Assembly (NCBI GenBank): GCA_028278525.1
Contig: JANQEE010000020.1
Span: 62,001 to 126,000 of the forward strand
From: Minwuiaceae bacterium
GTDB taxonomy: Bacteria; Pseudomonadota; Alphaproteobacteria; Minwuiales; Minwuiaceae
Length of the DNA: 64,000 nt
Reading direction: 5' to 3'
A model generated the notes under the pieces. It saw nothing but the letters and a program-made list of their open reading frames with translations. It made no database searches and was not told where the DNA came from. Shown here in pieces: positions 41,951 to 50,193 of this stretch (position 1 is its first letter; each line of letters begins with the position of its first letter). The translations under genes and the position numbers were made by a program.

Positions 41951-42667
41951 TCAGTCTACCAGCGTCACGACGACGCGGCGGTTCTGTTTTCCCTTGTTTT
42001 CGATTTTGGTGACGGCAACCGGCCCGATCTCGCCCGTCCGGCCGACATGGGTGCCGCCGCAGGGCTGCAAGTCCAGGCCGTCCACGTCAATCAACCGGAC
42101 CCGGCCGCTGCCCATCGGCGGTTTGACTGACATTGTTTTGACCAGTTCCGGCTTGGCCTGCAGATCCCCGTCGCTGATCCATGAGGTTGCGACGCCGTGG
42201 TCGGCCTGGATCATCTGGTTGAGGCGATCCGTGATCTCCTGTTTGTCCAGGCCACTCGGATCCTCGATGTTGAAGTCCAGGCGGCTTTTCTCCGCGCCGA
42301 TCTGGCCGCCGGTCACGGCATAGGGCAGGGCGGCCGACAGCAGATGCAGGCAGGTATGCATGCGCATGTGGCGGTAGCGGCGCTCCCAGTCGATCGCGGC
42401 AGTGACTTCTGTGCCGGCCTCCGGCAGATCCTGGCTCTCAGCCGGCACATGTATGACTTCGTCCGGCGTATCGCCCTTTACCGCGGTGGCGATCTGTATC
42501 TCGGCCCCGCCGGAAAGCCTGAGGATGCCGCTGTCGCCCGGCTGGCCGCCGCCGGTCGGATAGAACACGGTGCGGTCCAGCACGATGCCGCCGCGATCGT
42601 TGACCGCAACCACGCGGGCCTCGCAGTCGCGTGCATAGGGCTCGTCGCGGAACACTAATTCGGTCAT
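41951..42667 (-). CDS. Alanyl-tRNA editing protein (AlaX-like)
   Basis: A 238-residue free-standing editing domain that deacylates mischarged Ser- or Gly-tRNA(Ala). The zinc ligands are H104 and H108 in RMHTCLHLLSA, and C203 and H207 in LQPCGGTHVGRTGEIG. The N-terminal domain (FYPTGGGQPGDSGILR) is the AlaX-like beta-barrel. It lacks the aminoacylation domain of AlaRS, and the length suits the AlaX-M type. It lies next to cysK, which makes cysteine from O-acetylserine, on the same strand. Confidence 0.93.
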   Translation of the reverse strand: MTELVFRDEPYARDCEARVVAVNDRGGIVLDRTVFYPTGGGQPGDSGILRLSGGAEIQIATAVKGDTPDEVIHVPAESQDLPEAGTEVTAAIDWERRYRHMRMHTCLHLLSAALPYAVTGGQIGAEKSRLDFNIEDPSGLDKQEITDRLNQMIQADHGVATSWISDGDLQAKPELVKTMSVKPPMGSGRVRLIDVDGLDLQPCGGTHVGRTGEIGPVAVTKIENKGKQNRRVVVTLVD

Positions 42668-42714
42668 GTCGGTCTCCGATCTCCAACCTGGTTCGGTCTT
42701 CCTGGACCGCTGTT

Positions 42715-43716
42715 TTAAACCATCCAGTCCGGCGTCGGCAGACCCTTTTCCCGCAAAAATTCGGGATTGAACAGGCGGCTCATATAGCGCGTGCCGCTGT
42801 CGCAGAGGACGGTCACGATGGTATGGCCGGGGCCGAGCTCGCGCGCCAGCCGAACGGCGCCTGCGACGTTGATGCCGCTCGACCCGCCGAGCACCAGGCC
42901 TTCGTGCTTCAACAGGTCGAACGCCGTCTGGACCGTTTCCGCGTCGGGAACGAAGTAGGGAAAATCGACCTGCAGCTCTTCGATGTTGGCCGTCACCCGG
43001 CCCTGGCCGATGCCTTCGGTGATCGAGCTGCCTTCGGCCTTCAGTTCACCGTTTTTATAGTAGTGGTACAAGGCCGCGCCCGGCGGATCGGCCAGCCCGA
43101 TCTTAATATCGGGATTGCGCTCGCGGAGCGCGGCCGAGACTCCGGCCAGGGTGCCGCCGGTGCCGATCGCACAAATGAAGCCGTCGATCTTGCCGTCGGT
43201 CTGCTCCCAGATTTCCGGACCGGTCGTCCGGTAGTGGCCGTCGCGGTTGGCGATGTTGTCGAACTGGTTGGCCCAGATCGCGCCGTTCGGATTCTCTTTA
43301 CCCAGCGCCTCGGCCAGACGCCCGGACTGCTTGATGTAGTTGTCCGGGTCGCGGTAGGGGACGGCCGGCACCTCGCGCAGGTCGGCGCCGCAAAGGCGCA
43401 GCATGTCCTTCTTTTCCTGGCTCTGGGTATCGGGGATGACGATCACGCTGTTATAGCCGAGCGCGCGGCCGACCAGCGCCAGGCCGATGCCGGTATTGCC
43501 CGCCGTGCCCTCGACAATCACGCCGCCGGGCCGGAGCCGGCCGTTCGCCTCCGCGTCGCGCACGATGGCGAGCGCGGCGCGGTCCTTGACCGACCCGCCG
43601 GGATTGAGGAATTCGGCCTTGCCGTAAATCTCGCAGCCGGTTTCCTCCGACACTTTGGCAAGCCGGATAAGCGGTGTGTCACCGACGGTTCCGATAAACC
43701 CTTCGCGAATATCCAT
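42715..43716 (-). CDS. cysK: Cysteine synthase A
   Basis: A 333-residue PLP enzyme of the fold-type II O-acetylserine sulfhydrylase family. The PLP lysine is K44 in LNPGGSVKDRAA, the substrate loop is EGTAGNTGIGLALV, the phosphate-binding loop is IGTGGTLAGVS, and SSGINVAGAVRLA lies near the C-terminus. EGTAGNTG instead of the common EPTSGNTG makes it closer to the cystathionine-beta-synthase-like CysK group. It makes cysteine and acetate in the cytoplasm. It is followed by alaX and sseA on the same strand. Confidence 0.92.
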   Translation of the reverse strand: MDIREGFIGTVGDTPLIRLAKVSEETGCEIYGKAEFLNPGGSVKDRAALAIVRDAEANGRLRPGGVIVEGTAGNTGIGLALVGRALGYNSVIVIPDTQSQEKKDMLRLCGADLREVPAVPYRDPDNYIKQSGRLAEALGKENPNGAIWANQFDNIANRDGHYRTTGPEIWEQTDGKIDGFICAIGTGGTLAGVSAALRERNPDIKIGLADPPGAALYHYYKNGELKAEGSSITEGIGQGRVTANIEELQVDFPYFVPDAETVQTAFDLLKHEGLVLGGSSGINVAGAVRLARELGPGHTIVTVLCDSGTRYMSRLFNPEFLREKGLPTPDWMV

Positions 43717-43797
43717 GATTTTTGTGTGATTTCCCGTAATTACCGAGCCTACCCGGCAATCTAGTGGCGCCCCAACGGGGAAGCAAGGTCGGCGGCG

Positions 43798-44403
43798 TTA
43801 TTGCCAGCGCGCCAGGATCTCGTCCCGGTTCAGGGCCAGCCACTGCAAGGCGACCGCCGCCGGCGCGAAGAGGATAGTCCCGGCATTCAACATCGCCAGC
43901 GCATCGTCCAAGGAGTGGACGGTAACGCGAATGTCCTCGCCTTCAGCCGCTAGGCCGTGGACGCCCCCAATGCCTTCCACGTCCGCCCGGCCGACGAAGA
44001 TCCGCACATGCTCAGTGCTGATGCCCGGGCTGGCATAGAAAGACGGCCCGGCGACCAGGTCGCCGATCAGACAGCCGGCTTCCTCTTCGGCCTCGCGGCG
44101 GGCGACGTCTTCCGGCTGCTCGCCGTCCTCGATGATGCCGGCGACGATCTCGGTCAGCCAGGGATCCTGGCCGTTGGCATGGGCGCCGATCCGAAACTGC
44201 TCGATCAAGACAACCGCGTCGCGGCCGGGATCGTAGGGCAGCACGGCGACGGCATGGCCGCGCTCATACAGTTCGCGTTGGATTTCCGGACCCATGCCGC
44301 CGGCGAACATCTCGTGGCGCAGCCGATACCGGTCGATCCGGGCGTAGCCCCGATAGGCGGCCTCTCTGGACAGAACCTCAACCGCCTTGGGGCGTTTGCT
44401 CAT
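43798..44403 (-). CDS. NUDIX hydrolase, ADP-ribose pyrophosphatase-like
   Basis: A 201-residue NUDIX protein. The motif GIIEDGEQPEDVARREAEEEAGCLIGD fits GX5EX7REUXEEXGU. It resembles NudF ADP-sugar diphosphatases (YDPGRDAVVLIEQFRIGA, FYASPGISTEHVRIFVG). It hydrolyses ADP-ribose or a related nucleotide in the cytoplasm. Its start overlaps the end of the following VOC gene by four bases, so the two are coupled. Confidence 0.9.
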   Translation of the reverse strand: MSKRPKAVEVLSREAAYRGYARIDRYRLRHEMFAGGMGPEIQRELYERGHAVAVLPYDPGRDAVVLIEQFRIGAHANGQDPWLTEIVAGIIEDGEQPEDVARREAEEEAGCLIGDLVAGPSFYASPGISTEHVRIFVGRADVEGIGGVHGLAAEGEDIRVTVHSLDDALAMLNAGTILFAPAAVALQWLALNRDEILARWQ

Positions 44404-44816
44404 AGAGCGACTTGGGCTCCAGGACCGAGCGGCTGGCCGAACGAGAACTCGACCGCGTGGCCATCGGGGTCGCGCAGGCCGCAGTAATAGCCGACGGGGA
44501 AGGGCGCCTGCTTCGGCGCCCAGATCAGGCAGCCGGCCGCTTCGGCCCGTTCAGCTACGGAATCCACCGCGGCATGGCTTTCCAACGCGAAGCCGAGATG
44601 GCCGTAATCGTCGCTCGCCTGATCGCAACCCGGCCCGCCGGACAGCAGGACGAAGACGAATTCTTTTTCCTTGCCGGGCTCGGCCATCCAGACAGTTCGC
44701 GACGATCCTTCCTCGCGTTCATGGGTAATCTGAAGGCCGCAATAGTCGCGATAGAACTCGAGACAGGCATCGAGATCCCTGACATGCAGAGCGATGTGGG
44801 TCAGGACCGGTTTCAT
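44400..44816 (-). CDS. VOC family protein, lactoylglutathione-lyase-like
   Basis: A 138-residue VOC protein. Metal-ligand regions are LTHIALHVRDLDACLEFYRDYCGLQI, GHLGFALESHAAVD and YYCGLRDPDGHAVEFSFGQ, with H and E in the places used by glyoxalase I. The start is the ATG at 44816, preceded by GGGGAA, not the one at 44846. It is coupled to the NUDIX gene (4-base overlap), and also lies 10 bases after the GGCT stop codon, so these three are one operon. It may detoxify methylglyoxal-type glutathione adducts. Confidence 0.87.
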   Translation of the reverse strand: MKPVLTHIALHVRDLDACLEFYRDYCGLQITHEREEGSSRTVWMAEPGKEKEFVFVLLSGGPGCDQASDDYGHLGFALESHAAVDSVAERAEAAGCLIWAPKQAPFPVGYYCGLRDPDGHAVEFSFGQPLGPGAQVAL

Positions 44817-44826
44817 CGATTTTCCC

Positions 44827-45363
44827 CTAGCCGCTAGTGGGTTCAAATTCCTCGATCAAACTGCTGGGCGGGCGGCCGGCGGCAACGGCGGCATCCCAGG
44901 CCGCATCCGCCTCCTCAACCGAATATCGCCCATACAGGGCCATCCAGATCCGTGTCTCCTCCAGGCAGGCATCCTTGTCGTAACGGCGCCAGTATTCCAG
45001 CGTCCATTCTTCCGCGTCGTGGCCGACGTCAGCGTGGGTCATGAATAAATACGCATCGGTCATGACACCAGACGCATTCTCCACCCTGACCGGTGTCGGC
45101 AGGTATTCATGAGATTCGAAGAAGCTCAGCCGGTCGGTCTCCGCAAGACTCAGACCCCGCGCGAGAATGCCGGAGAGGTTTGTCGCGCCGTCCGGCACCA
45201 GCATGGGATAAGTTTCGCCGCGCACTTTGACGCGGCGGTAGCCCTTCAGAACCGCTGTCTCCAAATTCTTGGGATCGACCGGTTTACCGAGCACCAACGC
45301 CATGACATCGCGGTCCATCATGGTCCCGAAAAATAGAAACGGCCCTGCTGCCAAATCGCTCAT
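44827..45363 (-). CDS. Gamma-glutamylcyclotransferase-like protein
   Basis: A 178-residue protein of the GGCT/BtrG fold: LFFGTMMDRDVM replaces the usual YGSN-type phosphate loop, and ETDRLSFFESHEYLPTPV contains the general-base glutamate region. These enzymes release 5-oxoproline from gamma-glutamyl compounds or handle toxin-like amines. It lies upstream of the VOC/NUDIX pair, which suits a glutathione or aldehyde-stress theme. The assignment is by pattern and is less certain than its neighbours. Confidence 0.78.
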   Translation of the reverse strand: MSDLAAGPFLFFGTMMDRDVMALVLGKPVDPKNLETAVLKGYRRVKVRGETYPMLVPDGATNLSGILARGLSLAETDRLSFFESHEYLPTPVRVENASGVMTDAYLFMTHADVGHDAEEWTLEYWRRYDKDACLEETRIWMALYGRYSVEEADAAWDAAVAAGRPPSSLIEEFEPTSG

Positions 45364-45386
45364 GCGCGCCGGTATCGCTGCCTCGC

Positions 45387-45707
45387 TCAGTTCACCGCCT
45401 GCCGGGACAGATAGCGCCCATCCTCGAATCCGCTGAAGAACTCGCCAAGCTGCGGATGCTTGATCGGAGCCGGCTGATCGTCCGACGTCAGGTTACGCTC
45501 CGCCACGTAGGTCGTGTGTTCCGCCTCGTCAACCAGCACGTGGTACCACGGTTTGTCCTTCGGCGGCCTGGACTGCGCGACCTGCTCGTACCACTCGTCG
45601 GTCAGCGCGAACCCGGCGTCGACATCGACCACCACGCCGCGATAGTGAAACAGTTGGTGTCTGACAATTTCGCCAACCCGATAGGCGGCGGCGGATTCGA
45701 AGCTCAT
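45387..45707 (-). CDS. hspQ: Heat-shock protein HspQ
   Basis: A 106-residue protein of the HspQ/YccV family (hemimethylated-DNA-binding fold). VGEIVRHQLFHYRGVVVDVDAGF, KPWYHVLVDEAEHTTYVAERNL and GEFFSGFEDGRYL are the family blocks. HspQ is a small cytoplasmic chaperone-like factor and a Lon specificity enhancer in enterobacteria. The start at MSFESAAAYRVGE is chosen by homology. It is divergent from the frameshifted DUF4864 gene. Confidence 0.92.
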   Translation of the reverse strand: MSFESAAAYRVGEIVRHQLFHYRGVVVDVDAGFALTDEWYEQVAQSRPPKDKPWYHVLVDEAEHTTYVAERNLTSDDQPAPIKHPQLGEFFSGFEDGRYLSRQAVN

Positions 45708-45810
45708 GATCGGCCTCCAGGCTCCTGTCCGACACGGCGCGGACCGATAAAACGTCATCCGGCATCGGAGGTTCACCGTATACTGAAATGGTTAACGAAT
45801 GGAGGCCCAA

Positions 45811-46250
45811 ATGAGTCTCGGGGCTGGAATGCGAAGCGTTGCGATTGTCCTTCTTGTGGCCTTTTCGGCCACCGCCGCGGCGGCGGAAGGCGATCTGACC
45901 GATGCGGACCGTTTAGAAATCCGGACGGTGATCGAACGGCAGATCACGGCGTTCCGCGCCGACGACGGCGCCGGCGCTTCGCCATGGCCAGCCCGACGAT
46001 TCAGGCCCTGTTCGCCACGCCGAAGGCCTTCATGGACATGGTGAAGGCCGGGTACCAGCCGGTTTATCGACCAAAAGTCGTTAAATTTCAGGATATTATT
46101 CAACTAGATGGCGCACCGACCCAACAGGTGTATGTTGTCGGTCCCAATGGCGTGCCGACGATTGCGCTCTACCCGATGCAACGTCAGCCGGACGGAAGCT
46201 GGCGGATCAACGGCTGTTACCTTGTTCCGACCGGCGATCGAACCACATAG
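45811..46250 (+). pseudogene. DUF4864 gene with a one-base frameshift
   Basis: The exported DUF4864 protein is encoded in two frames. A first part (from ATG 45811, signal MRSVAIVLLVAFSATAAAAEG, then VIERQITAFRADDGAGA) runs until about 45977. The rest (FAMASPTIQALFATPKAFMDMV ... PVYRPKVVKFQ ... DGSWRINGCYL) continues from 45978 in the -1 frame, as if one base were missing between GC and TTC. Codon use stays normal in both parts, so decay is recent or the break is an assembly error in a GC-rich stretch. The family is periplasmic and of unknown function. Confidence 0.75.
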
Positions 46251-46271
46251 TCGGCGATGGTCGGTTCGACG

Positions 46272-46301
46272 TGATCCAGTCGGTCTTGCCTGCCGTATAA
46301 A
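46272..46301 (+). promoter_or_regulatory. RpoE (ECF11)-type promoter of chrR
   Basis: TGATCC at 46272-46277, an 18-base spacer and TATAAA at 46296-46301 fit the promoter class recognised by alphaproteobacterial RpoE of the ChrR system (-35 TGATCC). It lies 35 bases before the chrR ATG, indicating autoregulation. Confidence 0.65.
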
Positions 46302-46336
46302 GGTATCTATCAGGCGCGGATATTGCAGAGTAACGA

Positions 46337-47005
46337 ATGCTTCCCACACATCATCCGGATCCGGAACTGCTGATGGACTATGCCGCCGGCGCCTGTTCAG
46401 AGCCGGCCAGCCTGTTTATCGCCACCCATCTAGCCCTCTGCCCCCATTGCCGGGACGAGATGGAGAAGATGGAGTGGTTGGGCGGAACCCTGCTCGATTC
46501 GCCGACCGAGGTTGCCGTAAATCCGGATAGCTTGACCCAAGTCATGGCCAAACTGGACCAATCCGTGCCAGATAACGGCACCGGCCGCGAAAGGATCTCG
46601 GGGGCCGGGGAAGCGGGCCCGCAGGCACAGATCCCAAGGCCTCTCAGCGACTATGTTGGCCGGTCCTTCAACGATATTCAGTGGCGCCAACTGATCCCGG
46701 GATTCAGCGAACACCGCCTCGACAAGCTGGAAGGCGTTCGCGCAAGCCTCCTGCGAATTCGGCCAGGCAAGAACATGCCGTTGCACAGCCACGACGGTTC
46801 CGAACTGGTAATGGTCTTAAGCGGCGGGTATCACGACAAATTCGGCAGTTTCAAGCGGGGCGACGTAGCGGTTGCGGATGCGGAAGTGGAGCATCAGCCG
46901 ATCGCCGACCTGGGCGAAGACTGCATCTGCCTGTCGATCACCGACGCGCCGTTGAGACTGACCGGACCGATCGGACGGCTGATCAATCCGTTCGTCCGAT
47001 TTTAG
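46337..47005 (+). CDS. chrR: ChrR-type zinc-binding anti-sigma factor with cupin domain
   Basis: A 222-residue cytoplasmic anti-sigma factor. The ZAS domain has the exact zinc ligands of R. sphaeroides ChrR: H6, H31, C35 and C38 (HLALCPHC). The C-terminal cupin-like domain carries a second metal site with H150, H152, E156 and H186 (PLHSHDGSE...VEHQ). ChrR holds RpoE inactive and releases it on singlet oxygen or organic hydroperoxide. Unusually, no rpoE lies upstream; the frameshifted DUF4864 gene is there instead. The SDR and NTF2-like genes follow in the same direction. Confidence 0.9.
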   Translation: MLPTHHPDPELLMDYAAGACSEPASLFIATHLALCPHCRDEMEKMEWLGGTLLDSPTEVAVNPDSLTQVMAKLDQSVPDNGTGRERISGAGEAGPQAQIPRPLSDYVGRSFNDIQWRQLIPGFSEHRLDKLEGVRASLLRIRPGKNMPLHSHDGSELVMVLSGGYHDKFGSFKRGDVAVADAEVEHQPIADLGEDCICLSITDAPLRLTGPIGRLINPFVRF

Positions 47006-47060
47006 CGGCGACCCCAGCTTTCTCCGGCAGGAAGCCGCAATTTTCGCGCGGCCGCTCGAC

Positions 47061-47837
47061 ATGAGCAAACCCGCCAGAAACGGTGGCAAACCGTGTGTCT
47101 GGATCACGGGCGCCAGTTCCGGGATCGGCCGGGCGGTGGCGTTGAAGTTTTCCGCGGCGGGTTGGTCCGTCGCGGCTAGCGCCCGCGGCAGCGATGCCCT
47201 TGAAAAACTGGCGACGGAAGACCCTAACGGAAACATCCGGCCCGCCCCGGTGGATATTACAGATCCCGCAGCGGTCGCACGCACCGTGGAAGAGATCGAA
47301 ACCGATATCGGGGAAATCTCCCTCGCCATTCTCAACGCCGGCATCTACCTCCCGGTGCACGCGCAGAATTTCAGCGCCGAAGCGTTTCGTCGGAGTTTCG
47401 ATCTGAACCTTATGGGAACCGTGCATTGCCTGGATGCTTGGTTGCCGAAAGCGACAGCCCGCCGGCGCGGACAGGTCGCCCTGGTCTCGTCGGTCGCGGG
47501 TTACCGGGGCTTGGGCAGTGCGGCGGCCTATGGCGCTTCCAAGGCGGCGCTGATCAACATGGCGGAAGCACTGAAGATCGATCTGGCGGATCACGGCATC
47601 AAGGTGCAGGTGGTCACGCCCGGTTTCGTCAAAACGCCTGCCACGGACACCAATCCCTTTCCCATGCCGTTCCTGATTTCCTCGAAGGAGGCGGGCGAGC
47701 GCATCTATCGCGGACTGATGAGCGAGCATTTCGAGGTCACGTTTCCGCGACGCTTCACATACCTGCTGAAAATCGGCCGGTGCCTGCCATATTCGCTGTA
47801 CTTTCGATTGGCGCGTCGGACGCGCGCGGGAGGATAG
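47061..47837 (+). CDS. Short-chain dehydrogenase/reductase
   Basis: A 258-residue SDR. The NAD(P)-binding motif is TGASSGIGRAVAL, NAGIY follows, and the catalytic Ser in LVSSVAGYRG with YGASKAALIN (Y-x3-K) completes the active site. The C-terminal tail (FTYLLKIGRCLPYSLYFRLARRTR) has a membrane-associated look, as in SDRs acting on lipids. It is probably in the chrR transcript and may reduce an oxidised lipid-derived aldehyde or ketone. Confidence 0.9.
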   Translation: MSKPARNGGKPCVWITGASSGIGRAVALKFSAAGWSVAASARGSDALEKLATEDPNGNIRPAPVDITDPAAVARTVEEIETDIGEISLAILNAGIYLPVHAQNFSAEAFRRSFDLNLMGTVHCLDAWLPKATARRRGQVALVSSVAGYRGLGSAAAYGASKAALINMAEALKIDLADHGIKVQVVTPGFVKTPATDTNPFPMPFLISSKEAGERIYRGLMSEHFEVTFPRRFTYLLKIGRCLPYSLYFRLARRTRAGG

Positions 47838-47838
47838 C

Positions 47839-48273
47839 ATGCCGGAAGAGACTGCGATCCAACGATACGGCGCCTACTTCGAGGTTATCCAGCCCTACAA
47901 CTTGGAAGACCTCCGCGCGCTGGTAACGGCGGACGTGCACTTCGTCGATCCGTTCAACGATGTCCACGGGGCCGATGCAATGATCGCGGTCTTCGGCGAT
48001 ATGTTCGAAACCACCATCGCGCCACGCTTCTCGATACTGCACAGCGCCGCCGGCGGCGGGCGCGGTTACTTACGCTGGCGGTTCGAGTTTACGCCGCGCA
48101 AATTCGGCAAGGGCGGCGCCTGGGCAATCGACGGCGTGAGCGAGGTGGGCTTCGACGACACGGGCCGGGTCTCCGAACATATCGATCATTGGGACGCGGG
48201 GATGCAATTCTACGCCCGCCTGCCAATGCTCGGCTGGGCCATTCGGCGCGTGCGGCAGCGCTTGAAAACCTAG
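47839..48273 (+). CDS. NTF2/SnoaL-like domain protein
   Basis: A 144-residue cone-shaped alpha+beta-barrel protein. YFEVIQPYNLEDLRALVTADVHFVDPFNDVHGADAMIAVFGDMF and IDGVSEVGFDDTGRVSEHIDHWDAG are typical of SnoaL/NTF2-like proteins in RpoE/ChrR clusters. It begins one base after the SDR stop and is therefore coupled to it. It is probably a small-molecule binder or isomerase; the substrate is unknown. Confidence 0.82.
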   Translation: MPEETAIQRYGAYFEVIQPYNLEDLRALVTADVHFVDPFNDVHGADAMIAVFGDMFETTIAPRFSILHSAAGGGRGYLRWRFEFTPRKFGKGGAWAIDGVSEVGFDDTGRVSEHIDHWDAGMQFYARLPMLGWAIRRVRQRLKT

Positions 48274-48274
48274 A

Positions 48275-48802
48275 TCAGCCGGCCGGCTCTCGGCGGAAGA
48301 AAATCGTTACTTCTCCAATACGTATGCCGAACCGCGACACCGTCGCCCGGTTGAAGACGACGTTATCCGGCTGCAGCCACATCCAGTCGTTGAAGCGCAC
48401 CTTCCAGGTGCCGTCCCCGACCTTCAGGTTCATGTCGTAGCTCCAGTTGAGCGCATTGCCGGCAATGTCGCCCTGAGCGACGCCAATGACGTCGCCGGCG
48501 CTTCCTTCGTAGGTACTGTCTCCGGTTTTGCGAATGCGCCATATGCGCTGATCGGTTTCGCCGTCGGCATAGACGAAATCTTCGACCAGGGTGAGCTCCC
48601 GGCCGTCCCATCGGCCATCGATATCGACCGTAAACTGCCGGCGCAGGTTGCCGAACCGGTCCACGAAGACGCCCCAAGCCCTGGTCTTGCCGACGAAATA
48701 GTCCTCGAGCAGGAACCGCGGCTGACTGCCGGCAAACTGCTCGATCTTCATGTCACTGCAACCGGCCAGAAGGACCGAAAACACAACAACCAACCATCGC
48801 AC
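48275..48802 (-). CDS. DUF3833 lipoprotein
   Basis: A 175-residue lipoprotein with signal MRWLVVVFSVLLAGC (lipobox LAGC). The mature domain is a beta-rich DUF3833 protein (FLLEDYFVGKTRAWGVFVDRFGNLRRQFTVDIDGRW ... FGIRIGEVTIFFRR). DUF3833 genes sit with cfa and DUF1365 in many stress clusters, suggesting an envelope-lipid role. It is the last gene of the minus-strand operon that begins with the flavin oxidoreductase, and is convergent with the NTF2-like gene (2 bases between stops). Confidence 0.88.
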   Translation of the reverse strand: MRWLVVVFSVLLAGCSDMKIEQFAGSQPRFLLEDYFVGKTRAWGVFVDRFGNLRRQFTVDIDGRWDGRELTLVEDFVYADGETDQRIWRIRKTGDSTYEGSAGDVIGVAQGDIAGNALNWSYDMNLKVGDGTWKVRFNDWMWLQPDNVVFNRATVSRFGIRIGEVTIFFRREPAG

Positions 48803-48845
48803 CTGATACTCTCCTCGGCCCTGGCATGTGGCGCCTATGTAAGTG

Positions 48846-50183
48846 TTACGAGTTTTCCGCAGCGGCGGATTTCAGGCGCTGCCGCATTTCCGTTTGGGCG
48901 TCCACGTCTAACGGGAAGTTCCATACGATCGCGGTTGCAATCAGTTTCAGGCCGACCGGAACCAGCCCGTAGAGCAACGCCAGAACGGTCAACGCCATCG
49001 GTTCGTTTCTGCCGGAAGTCGAGAAATCGACCAAGCCGAGCAGCGGAAAGGCGATGCCGACGGCTAACGCCAGAGAAAGCTTGGTAGCCATGCCCCAAAG
49101 CGCGAAATAGACACCCGACCGGCGCGCACCCGTTTCCAACGCATCGACGTCGATCACATCCGCCTGAATGGAAGCCGGCAGAGACAGGTCGGCGCCCAAC
49201 GCCAGACCGGAAAGAATGCTGATGGCCAGGAAGGCCCAGAAATCGCCAACCCCCAGCAGGGGCACCCAGACGAAGGCAAGCGACGCCCAAAGCATGGCGA
49301 GGGCCCAGGTACGATGTTTGCCAAGCCGGTAGCTGATCATCAGCCAAACCGGAACGCCGGCAACGCCGGCAAGGAAGTAGACGAACAGCAGCAGCCCGGC
49401 CTTTTCAGGCAAGCCCAGACCGTGGGTAACAAACAGGATGAACAACGTGGCCGGAAAGCCGTTGGCCGCACCGTTGACCAACCAGGCCAGCAGCAACCGC
49501 CGAAACGGACGGTTAGCCGCCATCACCCGTAACCCCTGACGAAACCCAACCGCGCCGCGGCCACCACCCCGCGGATCCGGGACAACCGCAAGGGCAATGC
49601 CGATCGTGATAGGCAGCAGGCCGATGGTGACCCAGGCAATGGCGTTCATCACACCTGCGCCGGCCTCGATCACGCTGATCGACAGGATCATCGGCAAGGC
49701 AAGGGTCAACAACGTGCCGAGCAGGACGCAGGTCTCCCGGGCCGCAGTCAGCCGCGAGCGACCGTGATACTCATCGCTAAGCTCCGCCCCCCAAGCCTGG
49801 TAGGGAAGGGTGACCGCCGTCCAGGCCAGGTATAGAACCATGGTCCAGACGAGCAGGTAGCCGCCGCCGACCGGCGCCGTCGGCACGAACAGGGCGTAGA
49901 TGGAGAGCGCAAGCACCGGCGCGCCGACCAGCAACCATGGCCGCCGCCGGCCGAAACGGCTGTCGAAGCGATCACTCAGGCCGCCGATGACCGGATCGGT
50001 GACGACATCCCAAAGCCGCGCCAGCAACAGCACGCCGCCGACCAATGCAAGGTCCAGACCGAGGTCGCGGCTATAGAATGTCGGCAGGAAAACCACCAGC
50101 GGCAAGTAGACCGCGGCCAAAGGCAAACCTGGCAAGCCGTAGGCAAATATCTGCAACCCGGAGAGGTTGGGGCGAGCCGACAA
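48846..50183 (-). CDS. MFS transporter, GPH (sugar:cation symporter) family
   Basis: A 445-residue permease with 12 predicted membrane helices. The GPH signature LLLARLWDVVTDPVIGGLSDRFDSRFGRRRPWLLVGAP is present. The start is TTG 50183 (LSARPNLSGLQIF), because the longer open frame upstream runs through the cfa gene. It begins 10 bases after the cfa stop. A GPH porter in this lipid cluster might move a lysophospholipid-like or sugar-like compound rather than an ordinary sugar. Confidence 0.85.
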   Translation of the reverse strand: MSARPNLSGLQIFAYGLPGLPLAAVYLPLVVFLPTFYSRDLGLDLALVGGVLLLARLWDVVTDPVIGGLSDRFDSRFGRRRPWLLVGAPVLALSIYALFVPTAPVGGGYLLVWTMVLYLAWTAVTLPYQAWGAELSDEYHGRSRLTAARETCVLLGTLLTLALPMILSISVIEAGAGVMNAIAWVTIGLLPITIGIALAVVPDPRGGGRGAVGFRQGLRVMAANRPFRRLLLAWLVNGAANGFPATLFILFVTHGLGLPEKAGLLLFVYFLAGVAGVPVWLMISYRLGKHRTWALAMLWASLAFVWVPLLGVGDFWAFLAISILSGLALGADLSLPASIQADVIDVDALETGARRSGVYFALWGMATKLSLALAVGIAFPLLGLVDFSTSGRNEPMALTVLALLYGLVPVGLKLIATAIVWNFPLDVDAQTEMRQRLKSAAAENS

Positions 50184-50193
50184 GACCGCCGTT

